Assembly: GCF_001417955.2 (NCBI RefSeq)
Contig: NZ_LKTM01000310.1
Coordinates: 161,319-225,318 of the forward strand
Source of the DNA: Mycobacterium gordonae
GTDB taxonomy: Bacteria > Actinomycetota > Actinomycetes > Mycobacteriales > Mycobacteriaceae
Length of the DNA stretch: 64,000 bases
Direction of reading: 5' to 3'
The notes beneath the pieces are model-generated. The model was not told the DNA's origin. It did no database searches and saw nothing but the letters and a program-made list of their open reading frames with translations. Position 1 is the stretch's first letter. Each line of letters starts with the position of its first letter. Positions 26,210-38,332 of this stretch are shown one piece after another. Position numbers and translations under genes: made by a program.

Positions 26210-26348
26210 CCTGGTACGTCCTTCCAGTCCATGCCCGCCCAACTGTTAGTTAGGCGAATTATTTTTCACTGCCATCAAGCAAACCGGACCCGACGGCCAG
26301 TCTGCAAATTCTCGGGGGTTCCCGACGGGCCACGCTGCCCGGCACACG

Positions 26349-27617
26349 TTATCTGTCTTCGGCGACGTCCCCGTGCAGGAACGTGGCGATCGCATCAACG
26401 ATACGGCTCGCCATCAAAGTCTTGGAGCCGTGCTGCAGCGCCGACTCGGTGCCGTCGGCAGCCAGCAGCCAGCCGTCGTTGCTGTCCACTTCGAATGCCC
26501 TGCCGTCACCGACGGCGTTGACGACCAGCAGATCGCAGCCCTTGCGCCGCAGCTTGGCGCGGGCGTGGAAGAGCACGTCGCCGTTGGCGTCACCGGTCTC
26601 GGCCGCGAACCCGACGATGGCGCGCATGTTGGGCAGCTGACCGTGTGAGCGGGCCTGCACCGCGCCGGCCAGCACGTCGTCGTTGCGGACCAGTTCGATG
26701 GGAGCGGGCCCCTGTTGGCTGTCCGGGCTCTTTTTGATCTTGGCGGTGGCAACCTGGGTGGGCCGGAAGTCGGCCACCGCCGCGGCCATCACCAGCACGT
26801 TGGCTTCCGCGGCATGCTTGGACACCGCGCTGCCGAGCTGCTCGGCGGAGCTGACGTGCACCACGTTCACCCCGGCCGGGTCGATGAGTCCCGCGGTGTG
26901 CCCCGCGATGAGCGTGACCTCCGCGCCGCGCTGGGCGGCCACCCGGGCCACGGCATACCCCTGCTTGCCGGAACTGCGGTTGCCGATGAAGCGCACCGGA
27001 TCGATCGCCTCGCGGGTGCCGCCGGCCGTCACCAGCACCTTGCAGCCGGCGAGGTCGTAGGGCAACGCGTCGTGGCGCTCCAACAGCAAATGGGCCAGGG
27101 TGGTGATCTCCTCCGCCTCAGGCAGGCGCCCGGCGCCGCTGTCGGCGCCGGTGAGGCGGCCCGAGGCGGGTTCCAGCACCACCGCGCCGCGGCGGCGCAG
27201 CGTGGCGACGTTGTCGACGGTGGCCGGGTGCAACCACATCTCGGTGTGCATGGCCGGCGCGAACATCACCGGGCAGCGCGCGGTGAGCAGCGTTCCGGTC
27301 AACAGGTCGTCGGCCCGACCGGCCACGGCCCGGGCCAACAGATCAGCGGTCGCCGGGGCGACCACGACCAGATCGGCCTGCTGGCCGAGCCGGACGTGAG
27401 GCACCTCGGGAACGTCCTGGAATACCCCGGTGCGCACCGGCTCGCCGGAGAGCGCCTCGAAGGTGGCGGCGCCCACGAAGCGCAGGGCCGACTCGGTGGG
27501 TATTACCCGGACGCGGTGGCCGGCTTCAGTGAGCTGACGGACAACCGTGCAGGCCTTGTAGGCCGCGATACCGCCGGAAACGCCGACGATGATCCGCTTG
27601 CTGCGCTCACTGTCCAC
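26349..27617 (-). CDS. coaBC: Bifunctional phosphopantothenoylcysteine synthetase/decarboxylase
   Basis: A 422-residue coenzyme A biosynthesis enzyme. The N-terminal CoaC flavin decarboxylase domain (about 1-190) has GGIAAYKA, the catalytic histidine in VPHVRLG and PAMHTEMW. The C-terminal CoaB synthetase domain (about 195-422) has VTAGGTREAIDPVRFIGNRSSGKQG (residues abridged across the motif) and MAAAVADF. It starts 14 bp after rpoZ, so co-transcription is likely. Confidence 0.96.
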   Translation of the reverse strand: MDSERSKRIIVGVSGGIAAYKACTVVRQLTEAGHRVRVIPTESALRFVGAATFEALSGEPVRTGVFQDVPEVPHVRLGQQADLVVVAPATADLLARAVAGRADDLLTGTLLTARCPVMFAPAMHTEMWLHPATVDNVATLRRRGAVVLEPASGRLTGADSGAGRLPEAEEITTLAHLLLERHDALPYDLAGCKVLVTAGGTREAIDPVRFIGNRSSGKQGYAVARVAAQRGAEVTLIAGHTAGLIDPAGVNVVHVSSAEQLGSAVSKHAAEANVLVMAAAVADFRPTQVATAKIKKSPDSQQGPAPIELVRNDDVLAGAVQARSHGQLPNMRAIVGFAAETGDANGDVLFHARAKLRRKGCDLLVVNAVGDGRAFEVDSNDGWLLAADGTESALQHGSKTLMASRIVDAIATFLHGDVAEDR

Positions 27618-27631
27618 GGCGCCAGACCCTG

Positions 27632-27964
27632 TTACTCGCCCTCGGTGTGTTCGAGCAGGTCAGCGTGAATTTCGCGCATCGCGATCGAAAGCGGCTTCTC
27701 CTGCAAGCCGGGCTCGACCAACGGGCCGACGTACTCGAGGATGCCCTCGCCGAGCTGGTTGTAGTAGTCGTTGATCTGACGGGCCCGCTTGGCCGCGTAG
27801 ATCACCAGCGCGTACTTGCTAGAGACGCGGTCCAGCAACTCGTCGATGGGCGGGTTGGTGATGCCCAGCGGGGTGTCGTAGGCGCCCGCCACACCGGCCG
27901 ACGGATCGAGCTGATCCCCGGCTGCGACGGCGGTCAGCGACGTGTCGGACTGCGGAATGGTCAC
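27632..27964 (-). CDS. rpoZ: RNA polymerase omega subunit
   Basis: A 110-residue omega subunit, which helps assemble RNA polymerase by holding beta prime. The core LGITNPPIDELLDRVSSKYA and the following IYAAKRARQIN helix are the family signature. The start is GTG 27964 because AGGAG lies 9 bp upstream and the length equals M. tuberculosis RpoZ; a longer frame to 28006 has no such site. gmk ends 89 bp upstream. Confidence 0.96.
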   Translation of the reverse strand: MTIPQSDTSLTAVAAGDQLDPSAGVAGAYDTPLGITNPPIDELLDRVSSKYALVIYAAKRARQINDYYNQLGEGILEYVGPLVEPGLQEKPLSIAMREIHADLLEHTEGE

Positions 27965-28053
27965 GTAAAAAATCTCCTGGTGCTCGGACGTTCGTAGTGC
28001 GTTCAAACGGTTTTGAACGGCGAAAAACTCGATTATCGAAATTCGGGGACCCG

Positions 28054-28659
28054 CTAAACAGCGTCAGGGACGGTTCCCACCAGCAAGGATACCAATTCGG
28101 CGCACGCAGACTCTAATCGACTGTTCACCACCACCACGTCGAAGTCTCCCTGCGCGGCCAATTCGACGCGCGCGGTATCCAGCCGGCGCGCGATGACATC
28201 GGGGGTTTCGGTGCCCCGGCCGACCAGCCGGGCCTCCAGATCTTCCCAGCTCGGCGGGGCCAGAAACACCGTCAGCGCCTCCGGCATGGCCTGCTTGACC
28301 GCACGGGCGCCGGCCAGATCGACCTCGATGAGTACCGGAAACCCGGCCGCCGTGGCTGCGCGCACCGGCTGGGCCAACGTGCCCGATCGATGCAATCCCC
28401 CGTGGATTTCCGCCCATTCCAGCAGTTCACCCTGATCGATCAGCTGTTGGAAACGGGCGGGGCTGACGAAGTGGTAGTCGACGCCGTCGACCTCCCCCGG
28501 CCGTGGTGCTCGCGTCGTGGCCGAGACGCTGAAGTGCAGGTTCGGTATCCGCTCGCGCAGACACCGGACCACCGTCGACTTGCCGACCGCGGAGGGACCG
28601 GACAGCACGACTGTTCTCCCAACAGGCGTCGTGCCCTCCGGTCCCCCGCCGGCGCTCAC
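28054..28659 (-). CDS. gmk: Guanylate kinase
   Basis: A 201-residue GMP kinase. The P-loop GPSAVGKST is near residue 20. The GMP-binding segment SVSATTRAPRPGEVDGVDYHF and a lid region are present. The start is GTG 28659 with GGAG 7 bp upstream; the ATG-like extension to 28737 overlaps mihF in another frame and is rejected. The C-terminus has the usual NSRLESACAELVSLL helix. Confidence 0.95.
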   Translation of the reverse strand: MSAGGGPEGTTPVGRTVVLSGPSAVGKSTVVRCLRERIPNLHFSVSATTRAPRPGEVDGVDYHFVSPARFQQLIDQGELLEWAEIHGGLHRSGTLAQPVRAATAAGFPVLIEVDLAGARAVKQAMPEALTVFLAPPSWEDLEARLVGRGTETPDVIARRLDTARVELAAQGDFDVVVVNSRLESACAELVSLLVGTVPDAV

Positions 28660-28684
28660 CGGCGCTCCAGGGTCGGTGGCCCGA

Positions 28685-28999
28685 CTAGGAGCCGAACTTT
28701 TCCAGCAGGGCCTTGCGCTGACGGTCGCCCAAACCACGCAGCCGACGGGTCGGAGCGATCTCGAGCTCGGTCATGATCTCCTGCGCCTTGACCTTGCCCA
28801 CCTTCGGCAACGCCTCCAGCAGCGCAGAGACCTTCATCTTGCCGAGAACTTCGTCGCTCTCGGCGTCCTTGAGCACCTGGGTGAGGTTGGTGCCGCCACG
28901 CTTGAGCCGATCCTTGAGCTCAGCTCGTGCTCGACGTGCGGCAGCAGCCTTCTCCAACGCGGCCGCGCGCTGCTCGTCGGTCAACTGGGGAAGGGCCAC
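28685..28999 (-). CDS. mihF: Mycobacterial integration host factor
   Basis: A 104-residue nucleoid-associated protein. The N-terminal half is a basic coiled helix (RAAALEKAAAARRARAELKD). The C-terminal half is a helix-two-turn-helix DNA-binding unit with LPKVGKVKAQEIM and RRLRGLGDRQRKALLEKF. It supports L5 integrase and nucleoid shape in mycobacteria and is essential. The GTG at 28999 is preceded by GGAGG. gmk begins 25 bp downstream. Confidence 0.95.
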   Translation of the reverse strand: MALPQLTDEQRAAALEKAAAARRARAELKDRLKRGGTNLTQVLKDAESDEVLGKMKVSALLEALPKVGKVKAQEIMTELEIAPTRRLRGLGDRQRKALLEKFGS

Positions 29000-29414
29000 G
29001 ATTCCTCCGTCTCTCAGCGATATCTCTCGGATATCTGTCGATCTTCATTGTCTTGGCCGGGTACTCCAGCCAGCGCAGACGACCGTACCCACGCTTCCTG
29101 ACGAAATCTAACCCGACCCCCCGGTTTCGGGGTCATTTGTCCAGCGTGGCACCGCCGCGACGCGCCGGGCGCCGCCGTCGCAAGGTTTGCTCAGCAACGT
29201 CGCCGAACCCTCCTGCCGCGGGCTGCGCGAGGCGCCCCCGGACCGGCCCCCGCCGACAAAAAGGCCTCGACCTGCAGTTTTTCCCGACATTCGGGATGTC
29301 ATGCCGGTCGCGAAGGCGTTGACGGCGCCTCGGCAGCGTCGGTGGCAGCAGACAACCGCAGGTGGCAGTGCCGTGGATCACGCTTTTTCGCGGCGCTTCG
29401 CGCGTGTCGCGCCG
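29000..29414. other. Intergenic region between pyrF and mihF (415 bp)
   Basis: No credible gene is seen. M. tuberculosis has PE15 and PPE20 at this place; nothing resembling either remains. The part near mihF holds its ribosome site and a repeated GATATC (29019-29024, 29030-29035). Small dyads are GACCCC/GGGGTC (29115-29134) and CCCGA/TCGGG (29283-29295). It must contain the mihF promoter and a long leader. Confidence 0.6.
29391..29414 (-). terminator. Weak hairpin after pyrF
   Basis: CGGCGC (29391-29396) pairs with GCGCCG (29409-29414) immediately after the pyrF stop codon. The loop is 12 nt and there is no T-run. It may end the pyr operon transcript. Confidence 0.3.
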
Positions 29415-30229
29415 TCAGCCTGCGTTTAGGTAGGCGACGGCGTCGAGCATGCGCTCGCCGGCGGCACGCAGCTCAGCCACGGCGGGTCCGGCCCGCAGCA
29501 CCTCGCGCGACACCGCGGGCCACAGCTGGTGCGGCGCGGCCCCACCGAGACCGGCCAGCGCCTCGGCACGCCCGCCCTGAGCCCCTACGCCGGGCACCAG
29601 GACGGGCCCGCCCAACTCGCTCAAATCGGGGGCCTGCAGCACCGTCGCGCCGACGACCACGCCGACGGAGCCGGCGCCGGCCCCCTGGTTGGCCTGACCG
29701 ACGTGATCCACGATCAGTTGGGCCACCGTGCGTCCGCCGGCATCGGCGCGCTGCACCGTCGGCCCCTCCGGGTTCGAGGTGGCGGCCAGCACGAACACGC
29801 CGCGGTCGTGTGCGGCCGCGACTTCCAGCAGCGGCCGCAGGGACCCGAACCCGAGGTAGGGCGAGGCCGTCACGGCGTCGGCGGCCAGTGGCGAGTCGCC
29901 GGCCCACGCCGTCGCGTAGGCCGCCATCGTCGACCCGATGTCGCCGCGTTTGGCGTCGGCCAGCACCAGCACGCCGTTGGCACGCAGCGCGGCCGTCGTG
30001 CGCTCGAGCACCGCGAAACCGGCCGAACCGTACGCCTCGAAGAACGCCACCTGCGGCTTGACCATCGCGAACCCCGCGTAGGCGTCGACGCAGACCTCGC
30101 AGAACGCGGCCAGGCCGTCGGCCGTGACCGGCAGCTCCCAGGCCCGCAACAACTCGGGGTGCGGATCGATGCCCAGACAGAGCGGTCCGCGACTCGACCG
30201 CGCCTGTGCCAGCCGAGCCCCGAAACCGG

Positions 30230-30233
<4 letters not shown>
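29415..30233 (-). CDS. pyrF: Orotidine-5'-phosphate decarboxylase
   Basis: A 272-residue enzyme for the last step of UMP synthesis. It is of the longer actinobacterial type: LCLGIDPHPELL at the N-terminus, and VLADAKRGDIGSTMAAYA carrying the catalytic Asp-Lys-Asp cluster. The phosphate-gripper part follows in GGPVLVPGVGAQGG. The start is GTG 30233, overlapping the carB stop by 4 bp, so it closes the pyr operon. Confidence 0.96.
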
Positions 30234-33574
<3,341 letters not shown>

Positions 33575-33592
33575 TAGCAGCCTCCTTTGCCG

Positions 33593-33656
33593 GCGCGAGC
33601 GTGCGCGGTTGTCCGGGATTTTCGGCGTGTCGCTGTACAGACACGCACGTTCGCGC
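33593..33656. promoter_or_regulatory. Inverted repeat in the carA-carB spacer
   Basis: GCGCGAGCGTGCG (33593-33605) pairs with CGCACGTTCGCGC (33644-33656) at 12 of 13 positions. An alternative hairpin, GCGTGTC (33625-33631) with GACACGC (33640-33646), uses part of the same right arm, so the two are mutually exclusive. It may be a transcript-processing or attenuation element or an interspersed mycobacterial palindrome. Confidence 0.45.
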
Positions 33657-33665
33657 AGAAGGGCA

Positions 33666-34784
33666 TCAGCGGTTCCCTTCCATCAGGTCGACGAACTGGT
33701 CGAATAGGTATTCCGCATCGTGCGGTCCGGCGGCGGCCTCCGGGTGGTATTGCACCGAAAATGCCCGTCCGTCAACGAGTTTGACGCCTTCGACCACACC
33801 GTCGTTGGCGCAGGTGTGGCTGACCTGCGCCGTGCCGAACGGCGTGTCGAAGGACTGACCCGCCTCCCCCTCGAGCGCGAAGCCGTGGTTCTGTGACGTC
33901 ACCGCGACCCGGCCGGTGGCGTGGTCGATCACCGGGATGTTGATGCCGCGGTGGCCGAACACCATCTTGTACGTCGACAACCCTAGTGCGCGGCCCAGGA
34001 TCTGGTTGCCGAAGCAGATCCCGAACAGCGGTATTCCGGCTCCCAGCACCTCGCGGGTGAGCGCGACGGTGTGGTCGGCGGTAGCCGGGTCGCCCGGGCC
34101 GTTGGACAGGAACACACCGTCGGGCTTGATCGCGGCGATCTGGTCGAAGGTCGCCGAGGAGGGCAGCACGTGGCTGCGGATCCCGCGACGGGCGAAGTTG
34201 CGCGGCGTGTTGGTCTTGATACCGAGGTCCAGCGCGACGACGGTAAACCTCTGGGCCCCTTCGGGTTCGACGATGTAGGTCTCGGGTGTGCTGACCTGTC
34301 CGGCCAGGTCGGCGCCGAGCATCGGCTGCTGCGCGCGGACCCGCTCGACCAGCTGCTCGGGCTCGGCGAGGGCCGGGCCGGAGAACACACCCGCCTTCAT
34401 CGAGCCACGGCTGCGCAGGTGGCGCACCACGGCCCGGGTGTCGATACCGGCGATCCCGACGATGCGCTGGCGGACCAGCTCAGCTTCCAGCGTGCTGGTG
34501 GCGCGCCAGTTGGAGGCGCGCGGCGACGGGTCGCGCACGGCGTAGCCGGCAACCCAGATCTTGTCGCCGCGACTCTCGGCGTCCTCGTCGTTCCAGCCGG
34601 TGTTGCCGATCTGCGGCGCGGTGGCCACCACGATCTGCCGGTGGTAACTGGGGTCGGTCAGCGTTTCCTGGTAACCGGACATACCGGTGCTGAACACGGC
34701 TTCGCCCAGGGTTTCACCGATCGCCCCGAATGTGGTGCCGGTGTAGACACGGCCGTCTTCGAGTACCAGCAGGGCCTTACTCAT
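33666..34784 (-). CDS. carA: Carbamoyl-phosphate synthase small subunit (glutamine amidotransferase)
   Basis: A 372-residue glutaminase subunit that feeds ammonia to CarB. The N-terminal CarA domain has LVLEDGRVYTGTTFG and the FSTGMSGYQETLTDPSY segment. The C-terminal class I amidotransferase domain has the nucleophile in PLFGICFGNQILGRALG and the His-Glu pair in VQYHPEAAAGP. It follows the membrane-protein gene by 30 bp within the pyr operon. Confidence 0.97.
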   Translation of the reverse strand: MSKALLVLEDGRVYTGTTFGAIGETLGEAVFSTGMSGYQETLTDPSYHRQIVVATAPQIGNTGWNDEDAESRGDKIWVAGYAVRDPSPRASNWRATSTLEAELVRQRIVGIAGIDTRAVVRHLRSRGSMKAGVFSGPALAEPEQLVERVRAQQPMLGADLAGQVSTPETYIVEPEGAQRFTVVALDLGIKTNTPRNFARRGIRSHVLPSSATFDQIAAIKPDGVFLSNGPGDPATADHTVALTREVLGAGIPLFGICFGNQILGRALGLSTYKMVFGHRGINIPVIDHATGRVAVTSQNHGFALEGEAGQSFDTPFGTAQVSHTCANDGVVEGVKLVDGRAFSVQYHPEAAAGPHDAEYLFDQFVDLMEGNR

Positions 34785-34814
34785 GGGCTGCCTCCACTGC
34801 GTTGTCGGCGCGAC

Positions 34815-35315
34815 TCACGCGGCCTCCTCCTCTATCCAATGCACGTATTCGTCCCGGTTGTCCGCCCGGAACCCGGTGTCGATCTCGGTTCCCGAGGGCA
34901 GGCGCCACCGGATCGCCAGGATCCCGTTGCGGGCCGCGACCTTGCCCGCGACGCCGCGTTCGGTGCGGATGGCGGTGATAGATTCCTGTGGAATCCAGAT
35001 CGGTTGCGCGCGAATGCGTTCGACCAGAATTCCCTCGGGGTAACGGATCAAAACCGCCTTGCTTCGGTAACCCAGGTCACCGACGGCCACCCGGTCGTTC
35101 CAGGCCGGCGACAACGTACTGCCGACGTAGAGGCCGCGGGTGCTCACCGCCGGGGCGCCGACCGCGTCCGGTAGACCGGGCAGCTCGCCGATGAGTTCGA
35201 CCTGCGATTCGGCCCGTCGCCGCCAGCCCCGCATCATCAGGTGGATCACCACCGCCAGCAACACCACCAGGACCGCCGCGAAGATCAGCGATCCCACCAG
35301 GGTGCCCGACGTCAT
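34815..35315 (-). CDS. Membrane-anchored protein of the pyr operon (Rv1382-like)
   Basis: A 166-residue protein with one N-terminal transmembrane helix (about 7-27, LVGSLIFAAVLVVLLAVVI) followed by RGWRRR, so the rest is probably cytoplasmic. The soluble part has PH-like beta-strand character (GLYVGSTLSPAWNDRVAVGDLG and GTEIDTGFRADNRDEY). Its start overlaps the pyrC stop by 4 bp. The gene is conserved between pyrC and carA in mycobacteria but its role in pyrimidine synthesis is unknown. It might tether or regulate the pathway enzymes; that is speculation. Confidence 0.8.
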   Translation of the reverse strand: MTSGTLVGSLIFAAVLVVLLAVVIHLMMRGWRRRAESQVELIGELPGLPDAVGAPAVSTRGLYVGSTLSPAWNDRVAVGDLGYRSKAVLIRYPEGILVERIRAQPIWIPQESITAIRTERGVAGKVAARNGILAIRWRLPSGTEIDTGFRADNRDEYVHWIEEEAA

Positions 35316-36604
35316 GCCGGGCTCTTCCCGTCCCGGGCGGTGACCTTCCCGCGCAGCAGTGTCGCCGTCACGGTGGCGGGCAAGGTGAGCGACTCGTACG
35401 GGGTGTTGGCCGACCTGCTGGCCAGTGCGTCCCCGCTGACCGTCCAGCTGCCCTCGGGATCCACGACGGTCAGGTTCGCCGGCTCACCGACCTCCAGGGG
35501 ACGGCCGTGGTCGGGCAGCCCGACGATGCGCGCGGGGTTCTCGCTCATCACCCGGGCGACGTCACGCCAGCTCAGCAGGCCCGGCTGCACCATGGTCTGC
35601 ACCACCACCGACAGCGCGGTCTGCAGCCCCAGCATGCCGGGGCGCGCGGCGGCGAACTCGACACACTTCTCGTGCTCGGCGTGCGGCGCGTGATCGGTGG
35701 CCACGCAGTCGATGACGCCGTCGGCCAGCGCCTGCCGCAGCGCCAGCGCGTCGGAGGACTCCCGCAGCGGCGGGTTCACCCGATTACGCCCGTCATAGCT
35801 GACCAGCCGGCCGTCATCGAGCAGCAGGTGGTGCGGTGTGACCTCGGCGGTGATCGAAATACCCTGCTGCTTAGCCCATTTGACGATCTCCACGGTGCCC
35901 GCGGTGGACGCGTGGCAGATGTGCACGCGCGCCCCCGCGTCGCGGGCCAGCAGCGCGTCGCGGGCGACGATGGATTCTTCGGCCGCCCTGGGCCATCCGG
36001 CGAGTCCGAGCCGGGCGGCGGTGGGCCCTTCGTGCGCGACGGCGCCGACGGTGAGCCGGGGCTCTTCGGCGTGCTGGGCGATCAGCACACCCAGGCCGGT
36101 GGCGTATTCCAGGGCGCGGCGCATCACCAGCGGATCGTGTACGCAGATACCGTCGTCGGAGAACATCCGCACCTGCGCGGCGCCGGCGTGCATCATGCCC
36201 ATCTCGGTCAGCTCGACCCCGGCCAATCCGACGGTGACCGCGCCCACGGGATGCACGTCGACCAGGCCGACCTGCCGGCCGCGGTGCCAGACATGGTCGG
36301 TCACCACCGGGCTGTCGGCCACCGGGTTGGTGTTGGCCATTGCGAAGACCGCGGTGTAGCCGCCGAGAGCGGCTGCCGCCGAACCGGTTTCGATGTCTTC
36401 GGCGTATTCGCGGCCGGGCTCACGCAAGTGGGTGTGCAGGTCGACGAAGCCCGGTAGCAGTACCTGGCCGGTAGCGTCGATCACGTCGGCGGTGTCGGGA
36501 ATCTCGAGTCCAGCCCCGATCTCCGCGATCTGCCCGTCATCGACGAGCACGTCGACCGGGTCCCCTTCGCCGTAGAGCCGGACACCACGAATCAGCACAC
36601 TCAT
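35312..36604 (-). CDS. pyrC: Dihydroorotase
   Basis: A 430-residue class I dihydroorotase that closes the pyrimidine ring. Metal ligands appear in GFVDLHTHLREPG (HxH), in VHICHAST and in CVATDHAPH (catalytic Asp). The MAxTNP-type segment reads AMANTNPVADSP. The start is ATG 36604, overlapping the pyrB stop by 4 bp; an open frame to 36937 shadows pyrB. Confidence 0.97.
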   Translation of the reverse strand: MSVLIRGVRLYGEGDPVDVLVDDGQIAEIGAGLEIPDTADVIDATGQVLLPGFVDLHTHLREPGREYAEDIETGSAAAALGGYTAVFAMANTNPVADSPVVTDHVWHRGRQVGLVDVHPVGAVTVGLAGVELTEMGMMHAGAAQVRMFSDDGICVHDPLVMRRALEYATGLGVLIAQHAEEPRLTVGAVAHEGPTAARLGLAGWPRAAEESIVARDALLARDAGARVHICHASTAGTVEIVKWAKQQGISITAEVTPHHLLLDDGRLVSYDGRNRVNPPLRESSDALALRQALADGVIDCVATDHAPHAEHEKCVEFAAARPGMLGLQTALSVVVQTMVQPGLLSWRDVARVMSENPARIVGLPDHGRPLEVGEPANLTVVDPEGSWTVSGDALASRSANTPYESLTLPATVTATLLRGKVTARDGKSPA

Positions 36605-37548
36605 GCCGCGACTTCCTCCGCCCCGACCAGCACATGGAACAGCACCGCCATCCGCACATGCACTCCGTTGGAAACCTGTTGCAGCACAGCCGATTGCGGC
36701 GAGTCGGCCACCGACGACGAGATCTCCATGCCGCGCAGCATCGGCCCCGGGTGCAGCACCACGGCGTGATCGGGCAGCAGGGCCTGACGCCGGGCGGACA
36801 GGCCGTAGAGCGTGGAGTATTCCCGCACCGACGGGAAGAAGCCGCCGTTCATGCGTTCGGCCTGCACCCGCAGCATCAGGACGCCGTCGGCGGCCGGTAG
36901 TTCGGCGTCGAAGTCGTTGGAAACCGTGACCGGCCACCCCTCGACGCCGCGCGGCAGCAGCGTCGGCGGCGCGACCAGCACGACCTCGGCCCCCAGCGTG
37001 TCCAGCAGCATGACGTTGGAACGGGCGACCCGGCTGTGCAGGATGTCACCGACGATCACGATGCGACGGCCTTCGATACCGCCGAGGCGCTGCCGGATGG
37101 TCAGCGCGTCCAGCAGGGCCTGGGTGGGGTGCTCGTGCGTGCCGTCGCCGGCGTTGATCACCGACGGAGAGCCGTCGGCGACCCTGGTCCAGTCGGCCAG
37201 CAGGTGCGCGGCGCCGGAGGCGGGGTGACGGATGATCAGCGCGTCGGCGCCGGCCGCGCGCAGCGTCAACGCGGTGTCGCGCAACGACTCGCCCTTGCCC
37301 ACCGACGACCCCGACGCGCTGACGTTGACCACGTCCGCGCTCATCCACTTGCCCGCCACCTCGAAGGACACCCGGGTGCGGGTGGAGTTCTCGTAGAACA
37401 TGGTGACCACGGTGCGGCCGCGCAGCGTCGGCAGCTTTTTGACGTCGCGGCCCACCAGCGCCTGCGCGAAGCGGTCGGCGTCGTCGAGGATCGCGGTGGC
37501 TTCGTCGCGGGTCAGGTCGCCCGCGGCCAGCAGGTGTCTTGGGGTCAT
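36601..37548 (-). CDS. pyrB: Aspartate carbamoyltransferase catalytic subunit
   Basis: A 315-residue transferase joining carbamoyl phosphate and aspartate. The carbamoyl-phosphate motif is MFYENSTRTRVSFEVA. HPxQ is read as HEHPTQALLD, and the aspartate loop as VLMLRVQAERM. No pyrI regulatory gene accompanies it. The start overlaps the pyrR stop by 4 bp. Confidence 0.97.
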   Translation of the reverse strand: MTPRHLLAAGDLTRDEATAILDDADRFAQALVGRDVKKLPTLRGRTVVTMFYENSTRTRVSFEVAGKWMSADVVNVSASGSSVGKGESLRDTALTLRAAGADALIIRHPASGAAHLLADWTRVADGSPSVINAGDGTHEHPTQALLDALTIRQRLGGIEGRRIVIVGDILHSRVARSNVMLLDTLGAEVVLVAPPTLLPRGVEGWPVTVSNDFDAELPAADGVLMLRVQAERMNGGFFPSVREYSTLYGLSARRQALLPDHAVVLHPGPMLRGMEISSSVADSPQSAVLQQVSNGVHVRMAVLFHVLVGAEEVAA

Positions 37549-38096
37549 CGGGTGATCACCACGCCGTCTCGTCCGTCGTCTTCCTTGAGTTGTACGTGCA
37601 CGCTTTCGTTGCGTGAGGTGGGCACGTTCTTGCCGACGTAGTCGGCGCGGATCGGCAGTTCGCGGTGGCCGCGGTCGACCAGCACCGCCAGTTGAACCGC
37701 GCGCGGCCGGCCGACGTCGCGCAGCGCATCGAGGGCAGAGCGAGTGGAGCGCCCGGAGTACAGCACGTCGTCGACCAGGATCACCAGCGCGTCGTCGATG
37801 CCGCCGGCCGGGATCGAGGTGTTTTCCAGGGGACGCGGCGGCTTGATCATCAGGTCGTCGCGGTAGAGCGTGATGTCCAGCGAGCCGTGGCCGACGTCCA
37901 CGCCGCTGTATTCGGCGATGTTGGCGGCCAGGCGGCTGGCCAGGGTCACCCCACGCGTGGGAATGCCGAGCAGTACCACCCGGGTGGAATCCGGGTTGTC
38001 CAGCGCGGTCTTTTCGATGATTTGGTGCGCCATGCGGGAAATGGTGCGACCGACATCGGCCGCTGACATCAATTCCCGCTGATCACTGGCACCCAT
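37545..38096 (-). CDS. pyrR: Pyrimidine operon regulatory protein PyrR
   Basis: A 183-residue RNA-binding regulator with a phosphoribosyltransferase fold. The PRPP motif is VILVDDVLYSGRST. The basic face around SRLAANIAEYS and LYRDDLMIKPPRP is typical. In mycobacteria PyrR with UMP blocks translation of the pyr mRNA by binding the leader. The matching RNA hairpin is visible just upstream at 38117-38134. It is the first gene of the operon, and all genes down to pyrF are on the same strand with mostly 4-bp overlaps. Confidence 0.96.
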   Translation of the reverse strand: MGASDQRELMSAADVGRTISRMAHQIIEKTALDNPDSTRVVLLGIPTRGVTLASRLAANIAEYSGVDVGHGSLDITLYRDDLMIKPPRPLENTSIPAGGIDDALVILVDDVLYSGRSTRSALDALRDVGRPRAVQLAVLVDRGHRELPIRADYVGKNVPTSRNESVHVQLKEDDGRDGVVITR

Positions 38097-38108
38097 GCGA
38101 GATCTTGA

Positions 38109-38134
38109 CCTCCTTCTCCGCCTCTCCGGACGGA
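38109..38134 (-). promoter_or_regulatory. PyrR-binding hairpin and Shine-Dalgarno of the pyr operon
   Basis: In the mRNA sense, UCCGUC pairs with GGCGGA (6 bp, one G-U) around the hexaloop CGGAGA (38134-38117). This fits the PyrR binding-loop consensus in which a CNGNGA loop is flanked by UC and GG. It is followed after one base by AAGGAGG (38115-38109), the ribosome site for pyrR. Binding of PyrR would therefore hide or crowd the ribosome site, the translational repression described for M. smegmatis. Confidence 0.7.
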
Positions 38135-38332
38135 TCGTTAAAGGATGTCGACTTGCGGGGGCAGCCTAACACGGCCTCCCCGTGCGACGGGTGTGCGCTC
38201 ACTGCTTTGGGCGTGCGTCCACGGTGGCTTCCGGCGCGAAATGCCGCAGCCCCCGCACACTGGAGGCGCGCAGCGCACAGTCGATCGTCTCGGCCGGGCG
38301 TCTGTTCACGCTACCGGCCTACCCTGGCGGAA

